Assembly (NCBI GenBank): GCA_963728965.1
Contig: CAVSMH010000008.1
Location: forward strand, 434,001-498,000
Direction: 5' to 3'
DNA: 64,000 nucleotides
Source of the DNA: DASQZT01 sp963728965
GTDB lineage: Bacteria > Acidobacteriota > Terriglobia > Bryobacterales > Bryobacteraceae
Below, one piece after another: positions 32,892-41,210 of the stretch (its first letter is position 1; each line of letters opens with the position of its first letter). Under the pieces are notes generated by a model, which saw nothing but the letters and a program-made list of their open reading frames with translations, was not told where the DNA came from and made no database searches. Made by a program: the position numbers and the translations under genes.

Positions 32892-33386
32892 TTAACTGGT
32901 GGCTTTGGATGTCTGGCCTTGGGCCATCTTGGCCATGGCCTCCTTCGCCCGCCGGCCCATCTCCTCCGGAGCTACATCCTCCTTATGGGTGGCCAGCGAC
33001 CAGGAATGGCCAAAGGGATCGGACAGTTTGCCGTACCGGTCGCCCCAGAACATGTCTGCCAAAGGCGTGTCCACTTTGGCGCCGGCGGTCGTGGCCTGTT
33101 TGAACGCGGCATCCACGTCTTCCACATATAGGAAAATTCCGGTGGCGGTGCCGCCCAGTGACTGCGGGGAACGCTCGCGGGCACCCGGCATCTCATCGGC
33201 CAGCATGATCGTGGAATCGCCGATCTTTAGCTCGGCATGGCCGATTTTTCCCTGCGGGCCGTCCATGCGCATGACTTCCTTGGCGCCGAATGCGCGCTTG
33301 TAGAAATCGATCGCCGCGGCGGCGTTGTTCACCACCAGGTAGGGTGTGACCGTGTGGTATCCGGCCGGAATCGGTTTTGCAGGCAT
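32892..33386 (-). CDS. VOC-superfamily (PhnB/glyoxalase-like) protein
   Basis: A 164-residue protein with two vicinal-oxygen-chelate beta-alpha-beta-beta-beta modules. Visible are TVTPYLVVNNAAAAIDFYKRAFGA, AELKIGDSTIMLADE and SDPFGHSWSLATH, the pattern of the PhnB/YdhR-like group with the DPFGH signature. Members include antibiotic-resistance-type and unknown proteins; no substrate can be assigned. The C-terminal 25 residues are charged and Ala/Lys/Met-rich. The start at ATG 33386 is decided by the strong AAGGAGG at 33396-33402; the frame runs further upstream to 33563, but that part is not family-like. It is divergent from the YCF48-like gene. Confidence 0.88.
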   Translation of the reverse strand: MPAKPIPAGYHTVTPYLVVNNAAAAIDFYKRAFGAKEVMRMDGPQGKIGHAELKIGDSTIMLADEMPGARERSPQSLGGTATGIFLYVEDVDAAFKQATTAGAKVDTPLADMFWGDRYGKLSDPFGHSWSLATHKEDVAPEEMGRRAKEAMAKMAQGQTSKATS

Positions 33387-33395
33387 ATGAAAAAA

Positions 33396-33402
33396 CCTCC
33401 TT
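33396..33402 (-). promoter_or_regulatory. Strong Shine-Dalgarno sequence fixing the VOC gene start
   Basis: AAGGAGG on the minus strand, 9 bases before the ATG at 33386; it rules out the longer open frame that extends to 33563. Confidence 0.75.
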
Positions 33403-33590
33403 CTTGCATGGGAGCACAAGCGGCCCGCTTCGGCGACCCGTTCTGTGCGAAATGGCGCCCGCCCGGGAGGGCAAGGCGTGCGGCTCCGCTCACCCGGCAA
33501 ACTGATCGCTTTCGGCCATTGAGAACCTCCCGGAACCCACCGGGACTGCGTGCACCGGCCCATGTAACCTTACGACCCGAATATACGAAA

Positions 33591-33596
33591 TATAAT
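33591..33596 (+). promoter_or_regulatory. Consensus -10 element of the YCF48-like gene
   Basis: TATAAT in an AT-rich stretch of an otherwise GC-rich region, 24 bases before the ATG at 33621. No good -35 element is found 16-18 bases upstream. Confidence 0.4.
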
Positions 33597-33620
33597 GGAG
33601 TGCGACGGAGGTTCATAGCG

Positions 33621-34580
33621 ATGAGGATCATTGTGGCCGCGATGGCCGTTGTAGCGGGGATGGCGGCGCTTCCCCTGATGGCGCAGAATCAGCAGGACCG
33701 CTCCTGCTGGCTGCGCGACGCCGCCGTGCCGGGGAACTCCACGGTGTACGCCCTCTGCGAACAGGGCGCCTATTGGGCCACCGCGGACGGTGGCAAGACT
33801 TGGGTCAAACGCGATACCGGGGCCACCGAAAAGCTGCGCGCCATGGCCTTCATGGATGCCCGGCGCGGGTTCGTGGTCGGCGATCGCGGGCTGATGCTGG
33901 CCACCGAGGATGGCGGCCGGAAATGGGAAGTCCGCAAGCTGAACGCAACCCCTCACCTGATGGACATCAGCTTCTTCGGCGAATTGGGTTGGATCGTGGG
34001 CTATCAGGGCCTCATCCTCCATACGCACGATGGCGGGCGCACCTGGGACAAGCAGGTGAGCAACACCAACCAGACCCTGGAGACCGTTTATTTCGTGGAC
34101 AAGGATCACGGGTGGGTGGTCGGCTGGGCCGGGACCATTCTGCGCACCGTGGACGGCGGGCAGAAGTGGGAGGTCGTGAAGTGCGATGCCGCCCAGTGGT
34201 CGCTCACCTCGGTGCTGTTCAAAGATGCGCAGAACGGCTGGCTGGTGGGGTTCAACGGCCAGATTATGCGGAGCAAGGATGGCGGCGCCATCTGGGAGCC
34301 GCAGTCCAGTCCGGTGAAATCGTGGTTAACCAACATCGCCGTTGATAAGGACAACCGGCTGTGGATCACCTACGACGACGGCTTCCTGGTGAGCGAAAAC
34401 GGCGAAACCTGGAAGGCGATCCCCGCCGGCGGACGGTTCTTCCTGGGCAGGCTGCAACGCGTCAACGGGGAGCTGTGGGCCATCGGCCAATCCACCATCC
34501 TGAAACAGGACGGCCTGAAGTGGGAGCGGATCAGCAGTCTCGCGCCGGGCGGCACCACCAGTACCGGCAGCGGTCGCTGA
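33621..34580 (+). CDS. Secreted YCF48/BNR-type beta-propeller protein
   Basis: A 319-residue exported protein with signal peptide VAAMAVVAGMAALPLMAQ. The mature part is a row of about seven propeller blades, each with a GWVVGxxGTIL-like strand and a DGGxxWE turn (for example VVGDRGLMLATEDGGRKWE and VGWAGTILRTVDGGQKWE). This is the YCF48/HCF136 pattern. In cyanobacteria the family assists photosystem II assembly; in heterotrophs its role is unknown, probably protein binding in the periplasm. The real start is ATG 33621, with GGAGG at 33607-33611; the open frame upstream to 33237 is antisense to the VOC gene. The C-terminal tail is Gly/Ser/Thr-rich. Confidence 0.85.
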   Translation: MRIIVAAMAVVAGMAALPLMAQNQQDRSCWLRDAAVPGNSTVYALCEQGAYWATADGGKTWVKRDTGATEKLRAMAFMDARRGFVVGDRGLMLATEDGGRKWEVRKLNATPHLMDISFFGELGWIVGYQGLILHTHDGGRTWDKQVSNTNQTLETVYFVDKDHGWVVGWAGTILRTVDGGQKWEVVKCDAAQWSLTSVLFKDAQNGWLVGFNGQIMRSKDGGAIWEPQSSPVKSWLTNIAVDKDNRLWITYDDGFLVSENGETWKAIPAGGRFFLGRLQRVNGELWAIGQSTILKQDGLKWERISSLAPGGTTSTGSGR

Positions 34581-34622
34581 TTGGATGGTGCGACGGCAGG
34601 GGGCCCGGCACGAGCCCCTGCC

Positions 34623-35474
34623 TCAGCCCATGATCTTCCGGATGTACGCCAGGTTCCGCGCCATATCGTCCTCCACCTTGGCGCCCGGGTGCGTATCGGT
34701 CTCTAGCACGGCCCAACCCGACCAGCCGATGTCGCGAATCGCCTGCATCACCGCCGAAAATGAAATGGTGCCTTCCCCCATGTAGTGCGGATTGTCCTTC
34801 AGGTGCACCTGGCAGATGCGGTCCTTGCCCAGCCAGCGGATCTCTTTGAGGATGTCGAACCCGTTGCGGGTGGAGTTGCCGACATCGTAGTACACCAGCA
34901 CGTTCCGGGAGCGCGCACGTTCCATCACCCGCACATTATTCTCGGCGGAAATGGTGTCTTCGAGCCCCAGAATCACGCCGGCCTTTTCGGCTTCGGGCGC
35001 GAGTTCGCGCAGCACGTCGCCGGTGGCATCCATCTCGGCCTGGTTCTGCAGCGCCCATTTGCCGAAAAAGGGCAGCAGCAGCACCTTGGTGTTGAGCGCC
35101 TTGGTCAGCCGGATCGAGTCGAGCACCCACTTGCGCGCCAGCGGGTCGCTCTTCAAGCCGTTGACGTGCAGGCGGTCCACGCAGGTGCCGGCAATGGCGA
35201 TTTTGTTTTCGCGGGCCAGCGTGAGGCAGCGGTCGATCAGCTCGGGGTTGTCGAGCGGCAGCTTGTCGTCGCCCGTGCCGCGGCCGAAGGAGATCTGCAC
35301 GCCGTCGAAGCCCAGCCGGGCGGCCAGCGGGATGGACTCCGGCTTGGCGCCGAGCCGGAGATTCCAGTCGGTCACGCCGATGCGAACGGCGGAATTGGCG
35401 GCGCGCGACAGGCGCCCGGCGACGAGGCCGAGTGCCGCCGAGCCCAGCAGGTTGCGGCGAGTGATTCCGGTCAT
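34623..35474 (-). CDS. Tat-exported sugar-phosphate isomerase/epimerase-like TIM-barrel protein
   Basis: A 283-residue protein of the xylose-isomerase-like TIM-barrel (AP endonuclease 2) superfamily. It has a twin-arginine signal (TRRNLLGSAALGLVAG) and so would be exported folded, probably with its metal. The barrel shows GVTDWNLRL, GFDGVQISFGRG, LGLEDTIS, VYYDVGNSTRNGFD and VHLKDN, including Glu, Asp and His residues in positions typical of the divalent-metal site. Acidobacteria and Planctomycetes carry many such exported isomerase-like proteins; the substrate is unknown. The HpaI aldolase gene starts upstream on the same strand, 9 bases from it, so the two probably form an operon for sugar-acid metabolism. 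Confidence 0.82.
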   Translation of the reverse strand: MTGITRRNLLGSAALGLVAGRLSRAANSAVRIGVTDWNLRLGAKPESIPLAARLGFDGVQISFGRGTGDDKLPLDNPELIDRCLTLARENKIAIAGTCVDRLHVNGLKSDPLARKWVLDSIRLTKALNTKVLLLPFFGKWALQNQAEMDATGDVLRELAPEAEKAGVILGLEDTISAENNVRVMERARSRNVLVYYDVGNSTRNGFDILKEIRWLGKDRICQVHLKDNPHYMGEGTISFSAVMQAIRDIGWSGWAVLETDTHPGAKVEDDMARNLAYIRKIMG

Positions 35475-35483
35475 AGGGGTAGT

Positions 35484-36272
35484 CTACCTCTGATGCGCGG
35501 CGCGCACCGACTGGAGTTGCGCCACCGTCTCTTTCGCCTTCTCCAACAGCAGCACGTGCTCGGCGGCCGAGCCCACAAAGCGCATGCCGCGTTCTGCCCA
35601 CATCCGGGCCATCGCCAGTCCGCGGGTCTGAATCCCGGGCACCACCCCGTGCCGGTTGCACTTCTCGATCAGCAAGTCCACCGTCTCGATTAGCTTGGGA
35701 TGGTCGAACTGGCCGGGAATGCCCAGCGAAATCGACAGGTCGGCCGGCCCCACCATCGCGATATCCATGCCCTTCAGGGCGAGGAGCTCATCGGCGCGCT
35801 CCATCGCGGTCACCGTCTCGAACTGCACTACCGCCAGCGTGTTGGTGTTCTGGTGCGCGATGATTTGCGGGAAGCCGCGGGATTCGTAATCGAGCATGGT
35901 GGCGTTGATGCCGAATCCGCGCTTGCCGTCGGGGGGAAAACGCATCCAGCTCAGCGCCTCCTCCAGCAGAACGGGGTCTTCCACGCGAGGCAGAATCACG
36001 CCCTGCGCGCCGGCATCGAGCAGCCGCGCAACCAGCGAATACAGCAACTCCCCCACCCGTACGATGGGCGTGATCCCGGCCTGGTTCGACGAGACGATCA
36101 TGTCGTGCACGGTTTCGAGGGTGTAGGATCCGTGCTCCATGTCGATGAAGACGTAGTCGAAACCCGCCGCCGCGAAGGCGCGCGGGATCTCTGCGGACCG
36201 GTACACCTGCAATCCGCAGCCGAAGACCGTTTCGCCTCGAGCCAGGCGCTCCCGGGTCTGATTTACGCGCAT
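35484..36272 (-). CDS. HpcH/HpaI-family aldolase (class II, sugar-acid type)
   Basis: A 262-residue TIM-barrel lyase that cleaves 2-keto-3-deoxy sugar acids or 4-hydroxy-2-oxo acids to pyruvate and an aldehyde. Typical segments are DYVFIDMEHGSYTLE (catalytic region with the Glu/His pair), GITPIVRV (Arg), GAQGVILPRVED, VVQFETVTAMER (metal-ligand Glu), and MVGPADLSISLG with the metal-ligand Asp. The start has AAGGAG at 36282-36287, spacing 9. It precedes the Tat-exported isomerase by 9 bases. A large inverted repeat at 36307-36344, just upstream, is a likely operator. The family fits breakdown of glucarate/galactarate or related acids, but the exact aldehyde is not known. Confidence 0.9.
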   Translation of the reverse strand: MRVNQTRERLARGETVFGCGLQVYRSAEIPRAFAAAGFDYVFIDMEHGSYTLETVHDMIVSSNQAGITPIVRVGELLYSLVARLLDAGAQGVILPRVEDPVLLEEALSWMRFPPDGKRGFGINATMLDYESRGFPQIIAHQNTNTLAVVQFETVTAMERADELLALKGMDIAMVGPADLSISLGIPGQFDHPKLIETVDLLIEKCNRHGVVPGIQTRGLAMARMWAERGMRFVGSAAEHVLLLEKAKETVAQLQSVRAAHQR

Positions 36273-36306
36273 GTGTGGTTGCTCCTTTGGAATGGCAAAA
36301 GACTAT

Positions 36307-36344
36307 GCTAGCCTATCGACAGTCGCCTATGACTGTCCGCTAGC
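36307..36344. promoter_or_regulatory. Nested inverted repeat upstream of the HpaI aldolase, likely operator
   Basis: GACAGTC (36318-36324) and GACTGTC (36331-36337) are exact reverse complements around a 6-base centre, and both are flanked by GCTAGC (36307-36312 and 36339-36344), giving an almost symmetric 38-base element. It sits 35 bases before the aldolase start, in the promoter position. Confidence 0.55.
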
Positions 36345-36556
36345 GCCAATCCGGATGGCGGTGCCCGATCGCCGAGGTGGGGTGCGCCGTTGCGGACTGG
36401 TGTCCTTCCAGTTTCACTCAGCCATTCGGTCGCGTCTTGCGGTTGCCGGTCCGCCAGCCCCCGGGCTCCGGGCCTCCGGCGCGGGCGGCTGCCCACTCCG
36501 CGGGAACGCCATGCGCGGCCCCATTTGGAAACCGTGTTGCGAAGGAGCGAACAGTC

Positions 36557-37615
36557 ATGCGATTGGAATCCCTGGGCGCCGACGGGGCGGTCTACGGCGC
36601 CTTTCAAAGCGATGCTTCAGAGGGTCTGGTGTTGGGACGCATCGCGCTGGCCCAGCGCGATCAGTACCGGCTGTTCACCGAAACGGCGGAGCATTGGGCG
36701 GAAGCTTCGGGAGCCCTGTGGTACCGCGCGGCGGACGCGGCGGATCTGCCGGTAGTGGGCGATTGGGTGGCGGCGCGCGTGGTGGGAGACCTCGCCATCG
36801 TGGAACGGGTGCTGCCCCGGCGCACCTGTTTTTCGCGGCGCGCTGCCGGCCGGCGGGAGGAGCGGCAGGCCATTGCCGCCAATGTGGACCTGGTGTTTCT
36901 GGTCTGCGGCCTGGATGGCGATTTCAACCTTCGCCGGCTGGAGCGCTACCTCACGCTGGCCGCGGAGAGCGGGGCGCGGCCCGTGGTGGTGTTGAACAAG
37001 GCCGACCTTTGCGCGGACCTCGCGGCGCGCCGCGCCGCCGCGGAAGCCGTCGCCGGCGGCGCGCCGGTGGTGACGTCGTGTGCGCATACCGCGGACGGCC
37101 TGGCTGCGCTGGCGCCCTTTCTCGGGCCGGGGCGCACCGTTGCCCTGCTCGGCTCTTCGGGCGTGGGCAAATCCACGCTGGTGAACGGACTGCTCGGCGA
37201 GGCGCGGCTGCGCACCCGGGAAGTGCGCGAATCCGACAGCCGCGGGCGGCATACCACGACGCATCGCGAACTGGTGCCGCTGCCCGTGGGCGGCGCCTTG
37301 ATCGACACCCCCGGCATGCGCGAATTGCAGCTCTGGGCCGGCCAGGACAGCGTAGACCGCGCCTTCGACGAGATTGCCGCCCTGGCTGCCGCCTGCCGCT
37401 TCCGCGACTGCACCCACACCGGCGAGTCCGGCTGTGCCGTGGAGGCGGCACGGGCGGCGGGCGAGATTTCCGGCGATCGCTGGGAGAGCTACCGCAAATT
37501 GAGGAACGAGGCCCGCCGCCACGAAGTGATGACCGACTGGTTGGCCGCACTCGCGCAAAAACGCCGCTGGAAGGCGATCCACAAGGCGCAGCGCCAACAC
37601 TACAAGCGCCGGTAA
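36557..37615 (+). CDS. rsgA: Ribosome small-subunit biogenesis GTPase RsgA
   Basis: A 352-residue circularly permuted GTPase that helps late maturation of the 30S subunit. An N-terminal OB fold (about 1-95) precedes the permuted G domain: NKAD (G4) at about 137, GSSGVGKST (P-loop, G1) at about 203, RGRHTTTH (G2) and DTPGMRE (G3). The C-terminal zinc finger has CRFRDCTHTGESGC, matching C-x4-C-x-H-x5-C, and then a basic tail. The ATG at 36557 is chosen because GAAGGAG lies at 36541-36547 and because it starts the family-like sequence; the frame upstream to 36377 is not conserved. It stands alone, divergent from the aldolase genes and convergent with the TPR lipoprotein. Confidence 0.96.
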   Translation: MRLESLGADGAVYGAFQSDASEGLVLGRIALAQRDQYRLFTETAEHWAEASGALWYRAADAADLPVVGDWVAARVVGDLAIVERVLPRRTCFSRRAAGRREERQAIAANVDLVFLVCGLDGDFNLRRLERYLTLAAESGARPVVVLNKADLCADLAARRAAAEAVAGGAPVVTSCAHTADGLAALAPFLGPGRTVALLGSSGVGKSTLVNGLLGEARLRTREVRESDSRGRHTTTHRELVPLPVGGALIDTPGMRELQLWAGQDSVDRAFDEIAALAAACRFRDCTHTGESGCAVEAARAAGEISGDRWESYRKLRNEARRHEVMTDWLAALAQKRRWKAIHKAQRQHYKRR

Positions 37616-37653
37616 TCCTCCCGATCGCTCCGCCGGCCGGCGGGCAGGGCTCG

Positions 37654-40011
37654 TTACGACGCCTTCAGCCGGCTCAGCAACTGCTGGATCTTTTCCTTTT
37701 CATCACGTTCGGGGTTGTCCTTCAGAGCCTGTTGCAGCTCCTTGATCGCCCCCGGCTTGTCGCCCTTCTGCGAAAGCGCCACGCCCAAATGATAGCGGTA
37801 GGTGGACTGGTTGGGCGCTTTGGTAATCAGGTCCCTGAAGATATTCAGCGCCTCGTCGCTGAGGTTCTTCTTCAGGTAGATCCAGCCGAGCGTATCGGAC
37901 ACCTCGCCCATGGTGGGCAATAGCTGCTTGGCCCGCTGCGCCTTGGTGAGCGCATCGTCGAGATCGCCGCCGTGCTCCGCGATCAGGAACGCCAGATTGT
38001 TGAGAACCACGCCGTTGTTGGGCGCCATCTTCAGAGTGGCTTCGTACAACTGCCGGGCTTCCGGCCAGCGTCCGGCGTGATCGAGCGTCAGCCCCAGCGA
38101 GGTCAACACCGTGTCGTCTTCGGGCGACGCCTCGCGAGCCTTTTGCAAGGCCGCGATGGCCCCGGCGTCGTCGCCCTTGCGGCGATAGGTTTCGCCCATG
38201 CGCAGGTAGATGCCGCCGCGCGTCTTGGAGTTCTTGTCGAGCCCCTCGATCACTTTTTGGTACTCCGCGATGGCCATGTCGAACTTGCCGGCGCGGGCGG
38301 CCACATTGCCCGCCGCCAGGTGAAACTCCAGGCGATTCGGCGCCTTGGCGGATTCCTTCTGCAAGAGGGCGAGGGCCTCGTCCGGCTTGTGCTGCGCCAT
38401 GGCCGTTTCCACCACGCCCATCAACCCACGGGCCAGCGTGGGATTCAATTCATAGCATTTCTGGAACGCGGCGTCGGCGTCTTTGTATTTGCTCTCGGAG
38501 AGGTTCAACAACCCGAGCTGGTAGTATACGTCGGGAGAATTGGGGTTGACCTTCGTCATGCCGTCGAGCAGGGTCCGCGACTCAGCATACTTCTTCTGGC
38601 CCATCAGGGCGGCGGATTTGATCAGCAGCGCGGTGGGGTTGGAGCGGTCCTTGGCGAGGATCTCATCGGCGGTCCTCTCCGCCGAATCGAATTCTCCGCG
38701 CGCCACCTGCAACTGGGCCAGCGCCACCCAGGCCAGGAAGTAGTCGGGGCGCAGTTCCACGGCCTTTTGAAACTGCTGGCGCGCCTGTTCCCACTCGCCG
38801 CGCATTTCGTGGGCGCGACCTAACTGATAGCGCGCCACCGCGTTCTGCGGCGCCCGGGTCACCACCTGCGTCAGGTCCGCCAGCGCCTGGTTGATCTCGC
38901 CCTTATCCAGCAGCAATGTGGCGGCCACCCCTTTGGCGTCGTTATCGTTGGGCTCCTCCTTGAGAACCTGCTGGGTCATCTCGGCGGCTTCGGTGCGCTT
39001 GCCCTGGCGCATCAATACTTCGATGATGCGCTTCTGATAGAGGACTTTCTGCTTGGAGTCCTTCTCGATCCCCTCACGATACTGCTTAAGCGCGGTGTCC
39101 CCATCCCCCAGCCGAAGGTAGAAATCGCCCACCACCTGGTACGCTTCCGGATAGTCCTTGGCATGAGTCTTGATCTGCTGGAGCACCGACACCATTTCGG
39201 CATTGCGCATTTGCTGCGAATAGTGCAGCGCCAGGGCGGTCAGGTAGCTGTAGTCTTTGGGATTGTTCTGGTACGCCGTCTTCAGGAGCTGCTCGCCCTC
39301 GGCGGCGCGGTTCTGCATCATGTAGAGCCGGTAAAGCTCGCCATACGCCTCGCGATAAGCCTTATTCTTCTCCAGCACCTGCCGGTAGAGCTTTTCGGCG
39401 CCGGCGGCATCCTGCCTGGCGGCCAGGCAGCGCGCCAACTGCATCAGTACGCCGGTATTGCCGGGCTTGATCGCATTCGCCTGGGTAAACTCCTTAAGGG
39501 CCACTTCGAACAGTTCACGGGCTTCGGTCCGCTGCGCGACGCGCAGCAGGTCGAGCGCGCGCCGGAACTGAAGATCGCCCAGGAGGCGGTGGCCATCGTA
39601 GGAATTGGCGTCCCGGGCCAGCAGTTTCTTGCAGTAGTCTTCGACCTCATCCAGGTACTGCTTCTGGTCGCCCGCCACCACCAGGTAAATCTGCGAGGCC
39701 TGGACCATTGCATCCCAATGGTCCGGTGAACTGGCGGGCAGCAGTTCGATGGCGCGCCGGTACGCATTGATGGCCGCGCCCCAGGAGCCCAGCTTGGTCT
39801 CGGTCAATCCCAACTTGTAGTACGCCGGTCCGAACAGCCGGTCCTTCTGGAGGGCATCCTTGTACATGAGCCGGGCCTCTTTGAACTTGCCTCTTGCGAA
39901 GTACTTGTTGCCGCTCTCCAGGTACCGACGCTTGGCCACATTGGGATCTCGATTGCACGCCACCAGTGCCAGAACGGCTGCCAGAACTATGAAAACTCGC
40001 CAGATTCGCAT
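37654..40011 (-). CDS. Large TPR-repeat lipoprotein
   Basis: A 785-residue exported protein. The signal ends in a lipobox, ALVAC, at about residue 18, so it should be anchored by lipid. The rest is nearly all tetratricopeptide repeats, roughly 18-20 units such as AYYKLGLTETKLGSWGAAINAYRRAI-type helices (one unit about 34 residues). It resembles the PrsT/XrtA-associated TPR lipoproteins of exopolysaccharide/exosortase loci, but no exosortase or polysaccharide gene is next to it. TPR arrays bind proteins; a scaffold role at the outer membrane is likely. The start at ATG 40011 is supported by GAGG at 40018-40021, spacing 6, rather than the ATG four codons upstream. It has 167 bases of its own upstream space. 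Confidence 0.85.
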   Translation of the reverse strand: MRIWRVFIVLAAVLALVACNRDPNVAKRRYLESGNKYFARGKFKEARLMYKDALQKDRLFGPAYYKLGLTETKLGSWGAAINAYRRAIELLPASSPDHWDAMVQASQIYLVVAGDQKQYLDEVEDYCKKLLARDANSYDGHRLLGDLQFRRALDLLRVAQRTEARELFEVALKEFTQANAIKPGNTGVLMQLARCLAARQDAAGAEKLYRQVLEKNKAYREAYGELYRLYMMQNRAAEGEQLLKTAYQNNPKDYSYLTALALHYSQQMRNAEMVSVLQQIKTHAKDYPEAYQVVGDFYLRLGDGDTALKQYREGIEKDSKQKVLYQKRIIEVLMRQGKRTEAAEMTQQVLKEEPNDNDAKGVAATLLLDKGEINQALADLTQVVTRAPQNAVARYQLGRAHEMRGEWEQARQQFQKAVELRPDYFLAWVALAQLQVARGEFDSAERTADEILAKDRSNPTALLIKSAALMGQKKYAESRTLLDGMTKVNPNSPDVYYQLGLLNLSESKYKDADAAFQKCYELNPTLARGLMGVVETAMAQHKPDEALALLQKESAKAPNRLEFHLAAGNVAARAGKFDMAIAEYQKVIEGLDKNSKTRGGIYLRMGETYRRKGDDAGAIAALQKAREASPEDDTVLTSLGLTLDHAGRWPEARQLYEATLKMAPNNGVVLNNLAFLIAEHGGDLDDALTKAQRAKQLLPTMGEVSDTLGWIYLKKNLSDEALNIFRDLITKAPNQSTYRYHLGVALSQKGDKPGAIKELQQALKDNPERDEKEKIQQLLSRLKAS

Positions 40012-40190
40012 GGAATTCCTCATACACCCGGAACACTAACACTTTAAGACACGGCACATTTCTTTGCCACCCTACGCGCCGCCTAAACGCGCGCCTCCAC
40101 ACAAGACCGCGGTACTGGTACGGATGGCGAACCGGGTACTCGGGAAAGGCCTGGAAAGGTCCAGGATACGGCATCCGATCGGATAGTCGG

Positions 40191-41210
40191 TCAAACCTGC
40201 ATTTTCAGCGGCAACCCAAAGCAAGCGCCTTTCTCGCCCTCGATCACCACTCCGCGCGCCTCTGTCTGCGCGCTCGCCATCGCTTCTTCCAGCGTCAGCA
40301 CCAGCGTGACGCAGCAGTCCTCGTCGCGAAACGTCTCCACCCAGTACGCCGCCGGCTGCGCCGCGAAGATCCGTTCCAATTCCCCGATGACGGCGCGCGA
40401 TTCTGCACCAAACACCAGGTGTTTCGGTTTCAGGTCCCCCCTGCCGAGCGCATCGCAGAACCGCTCCCAGAACTTCCGCTCCAGCGCGCCCACGGCCAGA
40501 TAGCGGTCATCGGCGGTTCGATAGTAATGATAGCAGGGCAGCCCGCCCGAGAGCGCGTCTTCGCCGCGCCCCGGAGGCCGGTCGAAAAGAGCCCGGGTTG
40601 CCAGCGCGACCACCGAGTGGGCCAGCAGGCTGTCGGTCATGGAAACGTCGATGTATCGGCCCACGCCTTGGGTCTCAACGCCGATCAGCGCGGCCAGGAT
40701 GCCCATCACCGCGGTGAGGGTGCCGCCCAGCAGGTCGCCCATCGGCAGATTCGGCAGCGACGGCGGCCCTCCGGCCACGCCGATCTGGTCGGCCACCCCC
40801 GAGCACGCCAGGTAGTTGATGTCGTGGCCCGCCCGCAGGCAGTCCGGACCGGTTTGCCCGTACCCCGAAATCGAGCAATAGACCACGCGCGGGTTCCGCT
40901 CGCGCACGGTCTCATAGCCGATCCCCATGCGGCCGGCCACGCCCGGTCGAAAGCTCTCGACCACGACGTCGGCCTCCTTCGCCAGATCCAGGAACGCGTC
41001 GCGCCCCGCCGGCTGCCACAAATCGAGTCGAATGGAGTGCTTGTTCCGGCCCAGGACCGGCTCCAGCACGCTGGCCAGCTCACTGGCCCGCACCGGCTCG
41101 CCGATGCGGATTACCGTCGCCCCCAGATTCGCCAGGTGGAGCGTCGCCATGGGTCCCGGCAACAGGCGCGAAAGATCCAGCACCCGAATCCCTGCCAGCG
41201 GTTCGGCCAC
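40191..41210 (-). CDS. Family III CoA-transferase (CaiB/BaiF; alpha-methylacyl-CoA racemase-like)
   Basis: A 339-residue protein with the family's opening GIRVLDLSRLLPGPMATLHLANLGA and the racemase-like ISGYGQTGPDCLRAGHDINYLACSG. The GHDINY motif and LPMGDLLGGTLTAVMGILAAL, with the likely catalytic Asp, are most like AMACR rather than formyl-CoA transferase. AMACR inverts the 2-methyl centre of branched acyl-CoAs so that they can enter beta-oxidation. The ligase gene ends exactly one base before its start, so the two are coupled. The pair fits activation and epimerisation of a branched or bile-acid/phytanic-type fatty acid. Confidence 0.85.
   Translation of the reverse strand: MAEPLAGIRVLDLSRLLPGPMATLHLANLGATVIRIGEPVRASELASVLEPVLGRNKHSIRLDLWQPAGRDAFLDLAKEADVVVESFRPGVAGRMGIGYETVRERNPRVVYCSISGYGQTGPDCLRAGHDINYLACSGVADQIGVAGGPPSLPNLPMGDLLGGTLTAVMGILAALIGVETQGVGRYIDVSMTDSLLAHSVVALATRALFDRPPGRGEDALSGGLPCYHYYRTADDRYLAVGALERKFWERFCDALGRGDLKPKHLVFGAESRAVIGELERIFAAQPAAYWVETFRDEDCCVTLVLTLEEAMASAQTEARGVVIEGEKGACFGLPLKMQV

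Noticed and set aside
33237..33620. 128-codon N-terminal extension of the YCF48-like protein
   Set aside because: It lies antisense to the VOC gene, and the signal peptide with its Shine-Dalgarno sequence starts at 33621.
37630..37643. Palindrome CCGCCGGCCGGCGG between rsgA and the TPR gene as a terminator
   Set aside because: It has no U-tract and a self-complementary centre, and such GC palindromes are expected at this base composition.
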